35,210 nucleotides of DNA from NCBI GenBank assembly GCA_944387075.1, contig CALXDO010000107.1, forward strand, positions 1 through 35,210, written 5' to 3'. The stretch is from an uncultured Oscillospiraceae bacterium. Lineage in GTDB: Bacteria; Bacillota; Clostridia; Oscillospirales; Oscillospiraceae. The translations under genes and the position numbers were made by a program. The notes below the pieces were generated by a model. The model was not told where the DNA came from, made no database searches, and worked only from the letters and a program-made list of their open reading frames with translations. The first letter of the stretch is position 1. Each line of letters opens with the position of its first letter. Of this stretch, positions 7,711-16,137 are shown piece by piece.

Positions 7711-8950
7711 CCTCGGTCATATCCGGCTTGTAGTGGGCCAGCATCTTCTGGGCGTTGCCCTCGATGCGCTTGAGCCACTCATCCTGTCTCAGGGCCTGCT
7801 TGCTGACCCAGAGTTTCACATGGGAGGCCAATCCATCCTTGGTGGTGACTTCACAGCCCCAGTCCTTGAGGATAAAGGTGCGGGGCTCATCGTCCATGAA
7901 CATGGTGCCCAAGGCGGTGAGCTGGTCCCGGGTGGAAAAGATGTGGTTGGCTTGCAGGTCCACGTCCACCTCATACACCTCTTCGCCCCAGTGGTTGACG
8001 AGCTTCCACTTTTTTGCGTCAAAGTTGAGCAATTCGGCCAGAATCTGGTCCCAGGCCTTTTTGCCCTGGCTGTCCAGGGTTCCTCGGCCATGATAGAGGT
8101 AGCTGGCCCAGGGCTGGCGCAGCCGCTCCGGAGACAGTTCCTTGGTGTAGTCCTCCCCGGTGACGGCCAGGTTGACAGTGCGGGAGCGGCTATTGCCGTC
8201 CTGATCTGCCACGGTGTAGGTGACATGGAAGTCCCCCTTCTCCTGGCCCTTGTAGTCGGTCTGGTAGGTCACCTGGTCGGAGAGGTCGTGGCCGCTGGCA
8301 TCCTTGGCCACCACATACTCCAAAATGTTCTCCTTTGTCACCTGCCAGCTGCGGTTAAACTCCAAGTCGTCCACCGCCAGATAGGGAGTGTTTCCGGCTT
8401 TGGTGAACTGGGCATCGCCCCACACGGCCAGGTCGTTGGCGTTGGAGCCCTTGGCATCCACCACCAGCTGCAGCACCTCCACATCCGCCAAATTCACATC
8501 CACATGCTTGGCAGGGGTGGTGGTGGTGATGGTGCCGCTGGTGTACACCTGCTTTCCGTCGGCAAAGACCTTGAATTCCACCTCGCCCACCTTGTCCCGG
8601 ACCGAAGAGTGGAGACCTACGTCCGCCTGAAAGTGTTGGTAGCCGTTCTCCTGCACGTCCACAAAATAGACGCTGGCATAGGAGTTGTCGGATGGGACTG
8701 TGAGCAGCGCGGTCTTGCAGTCGGCCTCCTTGCCATCCTTGAGCAAAGCCAGTTGTTTCCCCGTGTCGTCCTGATTTTTACGGAATGTCTGGCAGTTGGT
8801 GGCCGTGGGCGTCAACGAACTCAACGCCACATCAAAGGCTGCACTGGATGCCTGTGCCGGAGTACTGATGTACCATCCTGCGCCCACGACGCCCAGGACA
8901 CCGGTGAGTGCCAAGGTACAACCGGCCAATTTTCTGAGTGTGTTCTTCAT
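7661..8950 (-). pseudogene. Secreted NPCBM-domain protein, N-terminal half (frameshifted gene)
   Basis: The start MKNTLRKLAG at 8950 follows AAGGAGGGTCACG and lies 48 nt below a strong promoter. A longer frame to 9001 would begin upstream of the transcription start. Residues 1-34 are a signal peptide ending in TPAQA. An NPCBM domain follows (about 45-185: NGYQHFQADVGLHSSV, EFKVFADGKQVYTSG, TTTPAKHVDVNL). Next come an Ig/HYR-like beta domain (about 190-270) and a helical lead-in to a transglutaminase-like domain. At 7711-7712 one extra base breaks the frame. Removing it gives MTE-QALSAVSNAYKGW and an intact protein; as sequenced, translation ends after 24 aberrant residues. The intact version would be a secreted glycan-binding protein with a Cys-protease-like fold. 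A natural frameshift, a sequencing error or a recoding site are all possible. Confidence 0.75.
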
Positions 8951-9003
8951 CGTGACCCTCCTTAAAATCGAATTGTCCGTTTGTGGAACCTGTGTGGTCA
9001 TGG

Positions 9004-9032
9004 ACTATACCATAGGAATATGATTGTTTCAA
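9004..9032 (-). promoter_or_regulatory. Strong sigma-A promoter for the NPCBM/transglutaminase-like gene
   Basis: On the minus strand TTGAAA (9032-9027), a 17-bp spacer and TATAGT (9009-9004) match the vegetative consensus well. The predicted start near 8998 leaves a leader of about 48 nt before the ATG at 8950, which supports that start. Confidence 0.75.
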
Positions 9033-9180
9033 TAGACAATCGAATGTTCCAAAAAGGTACGTTGACCTATCCAGTTTTATTTTAGATTATTTGTGAATTG
9101 TTGCGAAAAACTTGCTCATTTGGCTTCTTTTACCTTGTAAATGTTATGAAAAACTGGAAGAGACTCCTATCTCTTTGCGC

Positions 9181-9267
9181 CCCCACAAAACGAGAGGCCA
9201 CCCTCCAAAGGGGGCAGCCTCTCGTTTTGTGGGGCGGACCTATTTTGCACAGGCCCCGGAATGGAGA
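9181..9267. repeat. Hairpin plus GGnCCT-TATTTTGCA repeat, copy 2, between divergent genes
   Basis: A perfect 18-bp stem (CCCCACAAAACGAGAGGC, 9181-9198, with GCCTCTCGTTTTGTGGGG, 9227-9244) is followed by GGACCTATTTTGCACAGGCC. It shares the CGAGAGGC/GCCTCTCG core and the GCAAAAT motif with copy 1 at 6480-6550. It lies between two divergent promoters (9004-9032 and 9315-9323), so it does not terminate either neighbouring gene and may be a mobile or insulating repeat. Confidence 0.65.
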
Positions 9268-9314
9268 AAAACCTGGGTGCTGATGGTTTTCTCATTCCTT
9301 TTTCCTCTGGGATA

Positions 9315-9323
9315 TGATATAAT
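9315..9323 (+). promoter_or_regulatory. Extended -10 promoter for the zapA operon
   Basis: TGA-TATAAT is a perfect extended -10 about 70 bp before zapA. The -35 region (around 9294-9300) is poor, which extended -10 promoters tolerate. Confidence 0.65.
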
Positions 9324-9392
9324 GCTATGCTGTAAAAATATCAGTTCCTATGATACTGTTTTGAAAAACTCTGGATACAAGGAGGAACTTCC

Positions 9393-9710
9393 ATGCAAAA
9401 CCGTGTAACTGTCACCCTGGCCGGGCGCAGCTATGTGCTTTTGGCCCAGGAAGGGGAAGAATACGTCCAGCAAGTGGCGGACTTTGTCAACGATCATCTC
9501 CGCCAGACCCTGGAGGGAAACAGCGACATGACCCAGGTGGACTGCGCCCTGCTCACCTGCCTGAACATCGCTGACCAATACCTGAAGGACAAGGAGTCCG
9601 GGGAGAACCTGCGCCAGCAGATCAAAGACCTGTTGGAGGAGAACGCTCTGCTGAAGATGGAGCTTCACGACGTCACCCATCCCCATCCGGACAAGAACAA
9701 CCGAAAGTAA
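9393..9710 (+). CDS. zapA: Cell division protein ZapA
   Basis: ZapA binds FtsZ filaments and bundles them at the division ring. The 105-residue product has the usual N-terminal beta region (MQNRVTVTLAGRSYVLL), followed by the helical EEYVQQVADFVNDHL and TCLNIADQYLK segments and a C-terminal coiled coil (KESGENLRQQIKDLLEENALLKMEL). Length and order fit the family. The start follows AAGGAGGAACTTCC. It heads a five-gene run (zapA, U32, maf, mreC, mutS) transcribed from the extended -10 promoter upstream. The association with cell-shape genes maf and mreC fits its division role. Confidence 0.9.
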   Translation: MQNRVTVTLAGRSYVLLAQEGEEYVQQVADFVNDHLRQTLEGNSDMTQVDCALLTCLNIADQYLKDKESGENLRQQIKDLLEENALLKMELHDVTHPHPDKNNRK

Positions 9711-9737
9711 GGGACATCCCTGATACGGAGGAATATT

Positions 9738-11816
9738 ATGGAGATTTTATCCCCCGCCGGAAGCCCGGAGGCGGTTCGAGCGGCGGTATATGCCGGGGCC
9801 GATGCGGTGTATCTGGGCTACGGCCCCTTCAACGCCCGGCGCAACGCCCGCAACTTCGACGCCGCCGAGCTGGAAGAGGCCATCACCCTGTGCCACCTCT
9901 ACGGGGCAAAGGTCTATCTCACCCTCAACACCCTGGCCTCCGACCGGGAGGTTCACCAGGCCGCCCAGGTGGCCTCTGAGGCCTCCAAGCTGGGGGTGGA
10001 CGCCATTTTGGTGCAGGACATGGGCCTGCTCTCCGTGGTGCGGAAGGTGGCCCCTGACGTGCACCTCCACGCCTCCACCCAGATGACCATTCACAACCTG
10101 GACGGGGTGAAGAAGTGCGCCGACTTAGGACTGACCCGGGCGGTGCTGTCCCGGGAGCTGTCCCGCAAAGAGATTTCCTACATCTGCGCCCAGTCCCCCA
10201 TTGAGATTGAGACCTTCGTCCACGGGGCACTGTGCATGTGCTACTCGGGGCAGTGCTTCTTCTCCTCGGTGCTGGGGGGACGCAGCGGAAACCGGGGCCT
10301 GTGCGCCCAGCCCTGCCGCCTGAGCTACGGCTGGAAGGGGAAGGCCGACCGCTATCCCCTCTCCCTCAAGGATATGTCCCTGGCCGGACACCTGCGGGAA
10401 TTGCAGGACATGGGGGTGGCCTGTGCCAAGATTGAAGGGCGGATGAAACGTCCAGAATATGTATGGGTGGTGACGAAAATCTACGCCGACGCCCTGCGGG
10501 AGGGGCGGGAGCCCACCGCCGACGAGGTGGCCCAGCTCACCGCCGCTTTCTCCCGCCAGGGCTTCACCGACGGGTACTTTGTGGACCGCAAGGGCGCGGA
10601 TATGTTTGGCATTCGGGAGCAGCAGCCGGAACCCCGTGAGCTGTTTGCCGCCGCCCGGGCGGGGTATGACAAGCCCCCTCAGCGGGTTGCCGTCACCCTC
10701 CACGCCAACATCCAGGCCGGTGAGCCTGCCGCCCTCACCCTCACCGACGGGGACGGCCACACCGTCACGGTCACCGGAGACACCCCGGAGCCCGCCCGCA
10801 CCCGTCCCCTGGAGGGGTCGGACGTGGCGGCCCAGCTGTCCAAAACCGGCGGTACCCCTTACCGGGTCACCCAAGCACGGGCAAATGTGGGGGATGGCCT
10901 GTCCCTGCCCCGCTCCGCCCTCAACGCCCTGCGCCGGGAAGCGGTGGAGCAGCTTTCCGCCCTGCGCACCGCCCTGCCGCCCCGGCGGCACTTCCCCTAT
11001 GCGCCGCTGCCCAAGGCGGCAAACCCCACAGCAACCCCTGCCATCCACGTCACCCTTCACGCGGCCAGCCAGTGCTCTCCCGCTCTGCTAAAAGCCAAAC
11101 CGGCGCGCATGGCCCTGCCCGTGGACGAGGCAGCGGCCCACCCCCAGATAGTGGCAGACATCCAGGCCCACCACATTCCGGTGGCGGTGGTGCTCCCCCG
11201 CATCTGCTGGGACGGGGAGCTGGACACCCTGAAGGCACAGTTGACCCAGTGCCGGGAGCAGGGCATTTCCCACGCCCTGGTGGGCAATCTGGGCCTTTTG
11301 GATGTGGCGCAAAACCTGGGCTTCACCCTCCACGGGGACTACGGCCTGCAAGTGTTCAACAGCCACGCGGTGGAAGCCTATAGGGCCTTGGGCCTTGCCT
11401 CTCTCACCGCTTCCTTTGAGTTAAAGCTGGCCCAAATTCGGGATTTGTCCAAGACCTTGCCCATAGAATTGCTGGCCTACGGGCGGCTCCCCCTGATGAT
11501 TACGGAAAACTGCGCCATGAAGGCGGGGGCGGGGCAGTGCTGCTGCGGCCACGGCAACACCCTCACCGACCGGCGTGGGGTGGGCTTCCCGGTGCGCAAG
11601 GCCTGGGGCTGCCGCAACGAGATTTTCAACTCCGACACCCTCTTTTTGGCGGACAAAGCGGAGGACTACCTGCGGGCCGGGGTGTCCGCTTTGAACCTGC
11701 TGTTTACCACCGAGGACGCCCAGACTGTGGCGGACATGGTGGCGCGATACCAGGGCATGGGGAACGCTGCGCCCACCCCGTACACGCGCGGATTGTATTA
11801 CCGTGACGTAGAATAA
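9738..11816 (+). CDS. U32 family peptidase-like protein, RlhA (23S rRNA hydroxylation) type
   Basis: The 692-residue protein starts with the family N-terminus MEILSPAGSPEAVRAAVYAGADAVYLG. It carries the U32 signature ETFVHGALCMCYSGQC (about residues 158-173) with clustered Cys166, 168, 173, 189, 193 and IEGRMKRPEYV (about 232-242). A long C-terminal extension (about 300-692, DUF3656-like) ends in a second Cys-rich block (ENCAMKAGAGQCCCGHG). The length matches the E. coli RlhA class, which hydroxylates C2501 of 23S rRNA, rather than the shorter TrhP tRNA hydroxylases. 'Peptidase' is a historical label, and the exact RNA target here is inference. The ribosome site is CGGAGGAATATT. It lies 27 bp after zapA and 16 bp before maf. 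Confidence 0.88.
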   Translation: MEILSPAGSPEAVRAAVYAGADAVYLGYGPFNARRNARNFDAAELEEAITLCHLYGAKVYLTLNTLASDREVHQAAQVASEASKLGVDAILVQDMGLLSVVRKVAPDVHLHASTQMTIHNLDGVKKCADLGLTRAVLSRELSRKEISYICAQSPIEIETFVHGALCMCYSGQCFFSSVLGGRSGNRGLCAQPCRLSYGWKGKADRYPLSLKDMSLAGHLRELQDMGVACAKIEGRMKRPEYVWVVTKIYADALREGREPTADEVAQLTAAFSRQGFTDGYFVDRKGADMFGIREQQPEPRELFAAARAGYDKPPQRVAVTLHANIQAGEPAALTLTDGDGHTVTVTGDTPEPARTRPLEGSDVAAQLSKTGGTPYRVTQARANVGDGLSLPRSALNALRREAVEQLSALRTALPPRRHFPYAPLPKAANPTATPAIHVTLHAASQCSPALLKAKPARMALPVDEAAAHPQIVADIQAHHIPVAVVLPRICWDGELDTLKAQLTQCREQGISHALVGNLGLLDVAQNLGFTLHGDYGLQVFNSHAVEAYRALGLASLTASFELKLAQIRDLSKTLPIELLAYGRLPLMITENCAMKAGAGQCCCGHGNTLTDRRGVGFPVRKAWGCRNEIFNSDTLFLADKAEDYLRAGVSALNLLFTTEDAQTVADMVARYQGMGNAAPTPYTRGLYYRDVE

Positions 11817-11832
11817 GGAGGAACCATTCAAC

Positions 11833-12420
11833 ATGGACATTATTTTGGCATCCCAGTCCCCTCGGCGCAAAGAACTGCTGAGCCAGATGGGGCTGCGGGG
11901 CTTTAAGGTCACCTCTCCCGAGGTGGACGAGACGGTGGAGGAGCATCTGCCCCCCGCCCAGGTGGTGGAGGAGCTGTCCCGGCGCAAGGCCCTGGCGGGG
12001 GCCCGCCATGCCGACCAGGATGATCTCATCATCGCCGCCGACACGGTGGTGGCGTTGGAGGGGGCTGTGCTGGGCAAGCCTGCGGACCAGCGGGAGGCCT
12101 TTGCCATGCTCTCCGCCCTGAGCGGAAACCGCCATTATGTATACACCGGCCTCACCGTCATCCAGGGAGATCAGGTGGTGACCCAGCACGAGTGCACCAC
12201 CGTCACCTTCCGGGAATTGGAGCCGGAGGAGATTTCCCATTACATCGCCACCGGCGAACCCATGGACAAGGCCGGAGCCTATGGCATTCAGGGACTGGGC
12301 GCCATGCTGGTGTCCGGCATTGAAGGAGACTATTTCAACGTGGTTGGCCTGCCCATTTTCCGCCTCAGCCGGATTCTGGCCGGCTTTGGCCTGGACCTGT
12401 TCCAGATGGCTGACCACTAA
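11833..12420 (+). CDS. maf: Maf family nucleoside triphosphate pyrophosphatase
   Basis: Maf proteins hydrolyse non-canonical or excess nucleoside triphosphates (dTTP/UTP type) to monophosphates and affect septum formation when overproduced. The 195-residue product has the phosphate-binding start ASQSPRRKELL (6-16), the catalytic AADTVV block (about 74-79), GKPADQREAF and the C-terminal AGAYGIQGLGA motif, all in expected order and spacing. The start follows AAGGAGGAACCATTCAAC. It lies 12 bp before mreC, as in many Firmicutes maf-mre clusters. Confidence 0.95.
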   Translation: MDIILASQSPRRKELLSQMGLRGFKVTSPEVDETVEEHLPPAQVVEELSRRKALAGARHADQDDLIIAADTVVALEGAVLGKPADQREAFAMLSALSGNRHYVYTGLTVIQGDQVVTQHECTTVTFRELEPEEISHYIATGEPMDKAGAYGIQGLGAMLVSGIEGDYFNVVGLPIFRLSRILAGFGLDLFQMADH

Positions 12421-12432
12421 ACAGGAGGAACT

Positions 12433-13263
12433 ATGAAGGGATTTTTCCGCAACAATGGAGGATTGCTGGTGGTGGCGGCGGTGCTGTTTGCAGCTTTGCT
12501 GGTCATTATCTCAGCCATTTCCGGGATTAACCCCATTACCAACGTCATGCAGGCCCTTTCCGGCCCGGTGGGATCGGTCACCTCCGGCATTTCCGGCTGG
12601 TTTCAGGACCAGTATGACCGCATCACCGGGTACGACGCTTTGTTGGTAGAGTATGAGGCTCTAAAAGAAAAGTCCGCGGAGTTGGAGAAGCAGGTGCGGG
12701 AGAGCCAGGACGCCCTGCGGGAAAATGAGCGGCTGCAAGAGCTGCTGGGGGTGGCCCAGGAGCACCCGGACTGGACCTACGCCTCCGCCACCGTCACCCA
12801 GCGTTCCACCACCAACTGGGGCCGTCAGATCACCGTCAACTCCGGCACCAATCAGGAAATCGCCGTGGGGGACTGCGTCATCGACCAGTATGGCAATCTG
12901 GTGGGGGTGGTCAGCGAGGTGGGCAGCAACTGGAGCCTGATCTCCACGGTGATCAACCCCGGTCTGGAACTGGGGGTCCGGGTGTCCCGCACCGATGACA
13001 GCTGCATGGCCCAGGGAGATTTTGCCCTCATGGAGGAGGGTAAACTGAAGCTGACCTACATTCCCCAGGAGGCCCAGCTGGTCACCGGCGACCAGGTGAC
13101 CACCTCGGGGCTGGGCGATCAGTACCCCGGCGGACTGCTGGTGGGACGGCTGGAGAGCATCCAGACCGAGGCCGACGGCATCAGCCGTACCGGCGTGCTC
13201 GTTCCCGAGGCGGATGTGGCCAACATCCGCTATGTGTATGTAATCACGCAGTTTGAGCAATAA
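12433..13263 (+). CDS. mreC: Rod shape-determining protein MreC
   Basis: MreC is the bitopic scaffold of the elongasome linking MreB to penicillin-binding proteins. The 276-residue product has one N-terminal transmembrane helix (about 11-30), a coiled coil (about 68-107, VEYEALKEKSAELEKQVRESQ) and two beta-barrel subdomains typical of the family (GRQITVNSGTNQEIAVGD, then GDQVTTSGLGDQYPGGLLVG). The start follows ACAGGAGGAACT. Unusually, mreD and a class B PBP do not follow: mutS comes next after a 77-bp gap. The rest of the mre cluster must lie elsewhere or be absent. Confidence 0.95.
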   Translation: MKGFFRNNGGLLVVAAVLFAALLVIISAISGINPITNVMQALSGPVGSVTSGISGWFQDQYDRITGYDALLVEYEALKEKSAELEKQVRESQDALRENERLQELLGVAQEHPDWTYASATVTQRSTTNWGRQITVNSGTNQEIAVGDCVIDQYGNLVGVVSEVGSNWSLISTVINPGLELGVRVSRTDDSCMAQGDFALMEEGKLKLTYIPQEAQLVTGDQVTTSGLGDQYPGGLLVGRLESIQTEADGISRTGVLVPEADVANIRYVYVITQFEQ

Positions 13264-13340
13264 AAGAGCTCCCCGGCGCAGCGTCAACCCCATTGCACCG
13301 CAGCTTGCCCAGCGAGAACAAACAGAAAGGTTGTGCACCC

Positions 13341-15965
13341 ATGGCGGAACTCACCCCCATGATGAAACAATATATCAAAATTAAGCAGGACAATCCCGAT
13401 TGCCTACTTTTCTTCCGGTTGGGGGACTTTTACGAGATGTTCCACGACGACGCCAAGATTGGCGCCCAAGAGCTGGGGCTCACCCTCACCACCCGGGACC
13501 GGAACAAGCCGGAGGAGGAGCGCACCCCCATGTGTGGGGTGCCCTACCACTCGGCCCAGAACTACATTGCCCGGCTCATCAAGCGGGGGTACAAGGTGGC
13601 CATCTGTGAGCAGATGGAGGACCCCGCCACCGCCAAGGGACTGGTGGAGCGGGACATTGTGCGCATTGTCACCCCCGGCACCGCCATGGACGACGTGATG
13701 CTGGACGAGAACAACAACAACTACATCTGCTGCGTCTATGTGGAGGGTGACCGGGCGGGGGTGGCGGTGTGCGACGTGTCCACGGGGCAGTTCCACACCA
13801 CCCCCTTGGAGGGCACGGACTGGCTGCCCCACCTGTGCAATCAGCTCTCCGCCTGTCCGCCCAGCGAGGCCATTCTCTCCACCCAGGCCGCCCAGCACGG
13901 CGAATTGGTGGAGTTTTTGCGCCAACGGCTGGACTGCCTGTGCCAAACAGCCCCGGAGGAGTGGTTTGAACCCGCCCAGGCTGTGGAGGCCCTGGTGGCC
14001 TGTGGGCTGTGGCAGGCGGGGGCAGACCTGCCCCCCCAAAGCCCCCAGTGTTATCAGGCCGCCGGGGCCTTGGCGAGGTATCTCACTCAGACCCAAAAGA
14101 CCGATTTGACCCACTTAGGCCCCCTGGTGGTGGAGCAGCCGGAGCAGCGGCTGTATATGGAACTGGACCTGACCGCCCGGCGCAACCTGGAGCTCACCGA
14201 GACCATGCGCAGCAAGGACAAGAAGGGCTCTCTGCTGTGGGTGTTGGACCGCACCCGCACCCCCATGGGCCACCGGATGATCCGGGCCTGGCTGGAGCGG
14301 CCCCTGCGCTCTCCTCTGGCCATCTCCCGCCGTCAGGACGGGGTGGCCGCTCTGGTGGACAACCTGGTGGCCCGGGAGGAGCTGGGCCACACCCTGCGCC
14401 AAATCCCCGACTTGGAGCGGCTCATCGGCAAGGTGGGCTACGGCTCTGCCAACGCCCGGGATATGAAGTCCCTGGCCCAGGGCCTGGCCCTGCTTCCCGC
14501 CCTGGCCGCCCAGCTGGAGGCCCTCACCGGCCGGGCTATGGCCGGGCTCAAAGACGGAATGTTGGGCCTGGAAGGGTTGCAGCAGGACATTGACGCCGCC
14601 ATTCGGGACGAGGACGACGACCACCGCCTCCCCTTCACCATCCGGGAGGGGGACTTCATCCGCCCCGGGTATGATGAGCAGGTGGACCACCTGCGGGACA
14701 TTCTCACCAACGGGGCGGGTATGGTGCTGGCCCTGGAGGGCCGAGAAAAGGAGCGCACCGGCATCAAGAGCCTGAAAGTGCGCTATAACAAGGTGTTTGG
14801 CTACTACATCGAGGTGTCCAAGTCCAACTATGATCTGGTGCCTGAGGACTACATCCGCAAGCAGACTCTGGTCAACTGCGAGCGGTTCATCACCCAGGAG
14901 CTCAAGGACTTGGAGCACGAAATTCTCTCTGCCCAGACCCGCATCACCGCCCTGGAATACCAGCTGTTTTGTCAGCTGCGGGACAAAGTATCGGCCCAGG
15001 TGCGCCAGGTGCAGCAGGCGGCGGGGAGCGTGGCCCAGCTGGATGTCCTCCTCTCCTTTGCCACAGTGGCGGTGGAGCGCAATTACTGCCGCCCGGTGGT
15101 GGACGAAAGCGGGGTGCTGGACATCCGGGAGGGCCGCCACCCGGTGGTGGAGCACACCTTGAAGGACCGTCTTTTTGTGCCCAACGACACCCAGATGGAT
15201 GAGAATGACCACCGTCTGTCCATCATCACCGGGCCCAATATGGCGGGCAAATCCACCTATATGCGCCAGGTGGCCCTCATCGTCCTCATGGCGCAGATAG
15301 GGGCATTTGTCCCCGCCCAGTCCGCCCACATCGGGGTGGTGGACCGGGTCTTCACCCGCATTGGGGCCTCGGATGACTTGGCCGCCGGTCAGTCCACCTT
15401 CATGGTGGAAATGAGCGAGGTGGCCCAGCTGCTGCAAAACGCCACCCGGCACAGCCTGCTGATTTTGGACGAAATTGGCCGGGGCACCTCCACCTATGAC
15501 GGCATGTCCATCGCCCGAGCGGTGCTGGAATACTGCGCCAGTGCCAAAAAGCTGGGGGCCAAGACCCTCTTTGCCACCCACTACCACGAGTTGACGGCGG
15601 TGGAGCAGGAGCTGGACGGGGTACATAACTTCCACATCGCCGTGAAAAAGCGCAAGGACGACATCGTCTTTTTGCGGAAAATCATTCCCGGCGGGGCGGA
15701 CCAGAGCTACGGCATCGAAGTGGCCAAGCTGGCCGGGGTGCCCGCCCCCGTCATTTCCCGGGCCCGGGAAATTCTCTCCCAGCTGGAGAGCCAGGGCGGC
15801 GTGGCCCCGGTGGGAGCCGCAGCCCCTGCATCCCAGGAGCAGATGACCCTGGGGGATTTGGCGGGCAGCGAGGTGCTGGACACTCTGCGCCGTACCGCCG
15901 TGGACACCCTCACCCCCATCGAGGCGCTGAACCTGCTCTATCAGCTCAAACAAAAGCTGTCTTAA
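13341..15965 (+). CDS. mutS: DNA mismatch repair protein MutS
   Basis: MutS recognises base mismatches and recruits MutL. The 874-residue protein has the mismatch-reading Phe-x-Glu in LGDFYEMF (about residues 28-34), then connector, lever and clamp domains. The ABC-type ATPase has Walker A GPNMAGKST (from residue 631), the signature region DDLAAGQSTFMVEMSE, Walker B LLILDEIGRGTSTYDG and ATHYHEL. A helix-turn-helix dimerisation tail (TPIEALNLLYQLKQKL) closes it. The start MAELTP at 13341 is preferred over an in-frame TTG at 13293 because AGAAAGG lies just upstream and the family N-terminus begins here. It is the last gene of the zapA run; its partner mutL is on the other strand near base 1000. 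Confidence 0.97.
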   Translation: MAELTPMMKQYIKIKQDNPDCLLFFRLGDFYEMFHDDAKIGAQELGLTLTTRDRNKPEEERTPMCGVPYHSAQNYIARLIKRGYKVAICEQMEDPATAKGLVERDIVRIVTPGTAMDDVMLDENNNNYICCVYVEGDRAGVAVCDVSTGQFHTTPLEGTDWLPHLCNQLSACPPSEAILSTQAAQHGELVEFLRQRLDCLCQTAPEEWFEPAQAVEALVACGLWQAGADLPPQSPQCYQAAGALARYLTQTQKTDLTHLGPLVVEQPEQRLYMELDLTARRNLELTETMRSKDKKGSLLWVLDRTRTPMGHRMIRAWLERPLRSPLAISRRQDGVAALVDNLVAREELGHTLRQIPDLERLIGKVGYGSANARDMKSLAQGLALLPALAAQLEALTGRAMAGLKDGMLGLEGLQQDIDAAIRDEDDDHRLPFTIREGDFIRPGYDEQVDHLRDILTNGAGMVLALEGREKERTGIKSLKVRYNKVFGYYIEVSKSNYDLVPEDYIRKQTLVNCERFITQELKDLEHEILSAQTRITALEYQLFCQLRDKVSAQVRQVQQAAGSVAQLDVLLSFATVAVERNYCRPVVDESGVLDIREGRHPVVEHTLKDRLFVPNDTQMDENDHRLSIITGPNMAGKSTYMRQVALIVLMAQIGAFVPAQSAHIGVVDRVFTRIGASDDLAAGQSTFMVEMSEVAQLLQNATRHSLLILDEIGRGTSTYDGMSIARAVLEYCASAKKLGAKTLFATHYHELTAVEQELDGVHNFHIAVKKRKDDIVFLRKIIPGGADQSYGIEVAKLAGVPAPVISRAREILSQLESQGGVAPVGAAAPASQEQMTLGDLAGSEVLDTLRRTAVDTLTPIEALNLLYQLKQKLS

Positions 15966-16039
15966 CCTACATAAAAAGAATCCGCGGCAACGGAAACAGC
16001 CTAGCTACTGGGCTGTGGCGATCAAATTTTCCCTCCTTT

Positions 16040-16049
16040 GGGGCGCCCC
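16040..16049. repeat. Perfect 10-bp GC palindrome
   Basis: GGGGCGCCCC lies between the mutS stop and the convergent-gene terminator. It may be a minor hairpin or a restriction-type palindrome; no function is assigned. Confidence 0.3.
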
Positions 16050-16065
16050 GCTGCCTGCATAAGAC

Positions 16066-16104
16066 AAAGTCTCCGAGTCCGGTGTTACCGGCCTCGGAGA
16101 CTTT
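16066..16104. terminator. Bidirectional terminator between mutS and the beta-helix protein gene
   Basis: AAAGTCTCCGAG (16066-16077) pairs with CTCGGAGACTTT (16093-16104), extended by an inner CCGG/CCGG stem. TTTTGTTAT follows on the + strand and ACTTTGTCTTAT on the minus strand. It serves both convergent genes. Confidence 0.85.
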
Positions 16105-16137
16105 TGTTATCTGTTCTTCCAGGGGAACCTGGTTGGC

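Noticed and set aside
9363..9385. TGGATACAAGG before zapA resembles the CTTGGATACA operator core
   Set aside because: It lacks the flanks and the period-11 repeat, overlaps the zapA ribosome site and is probably coincidence.
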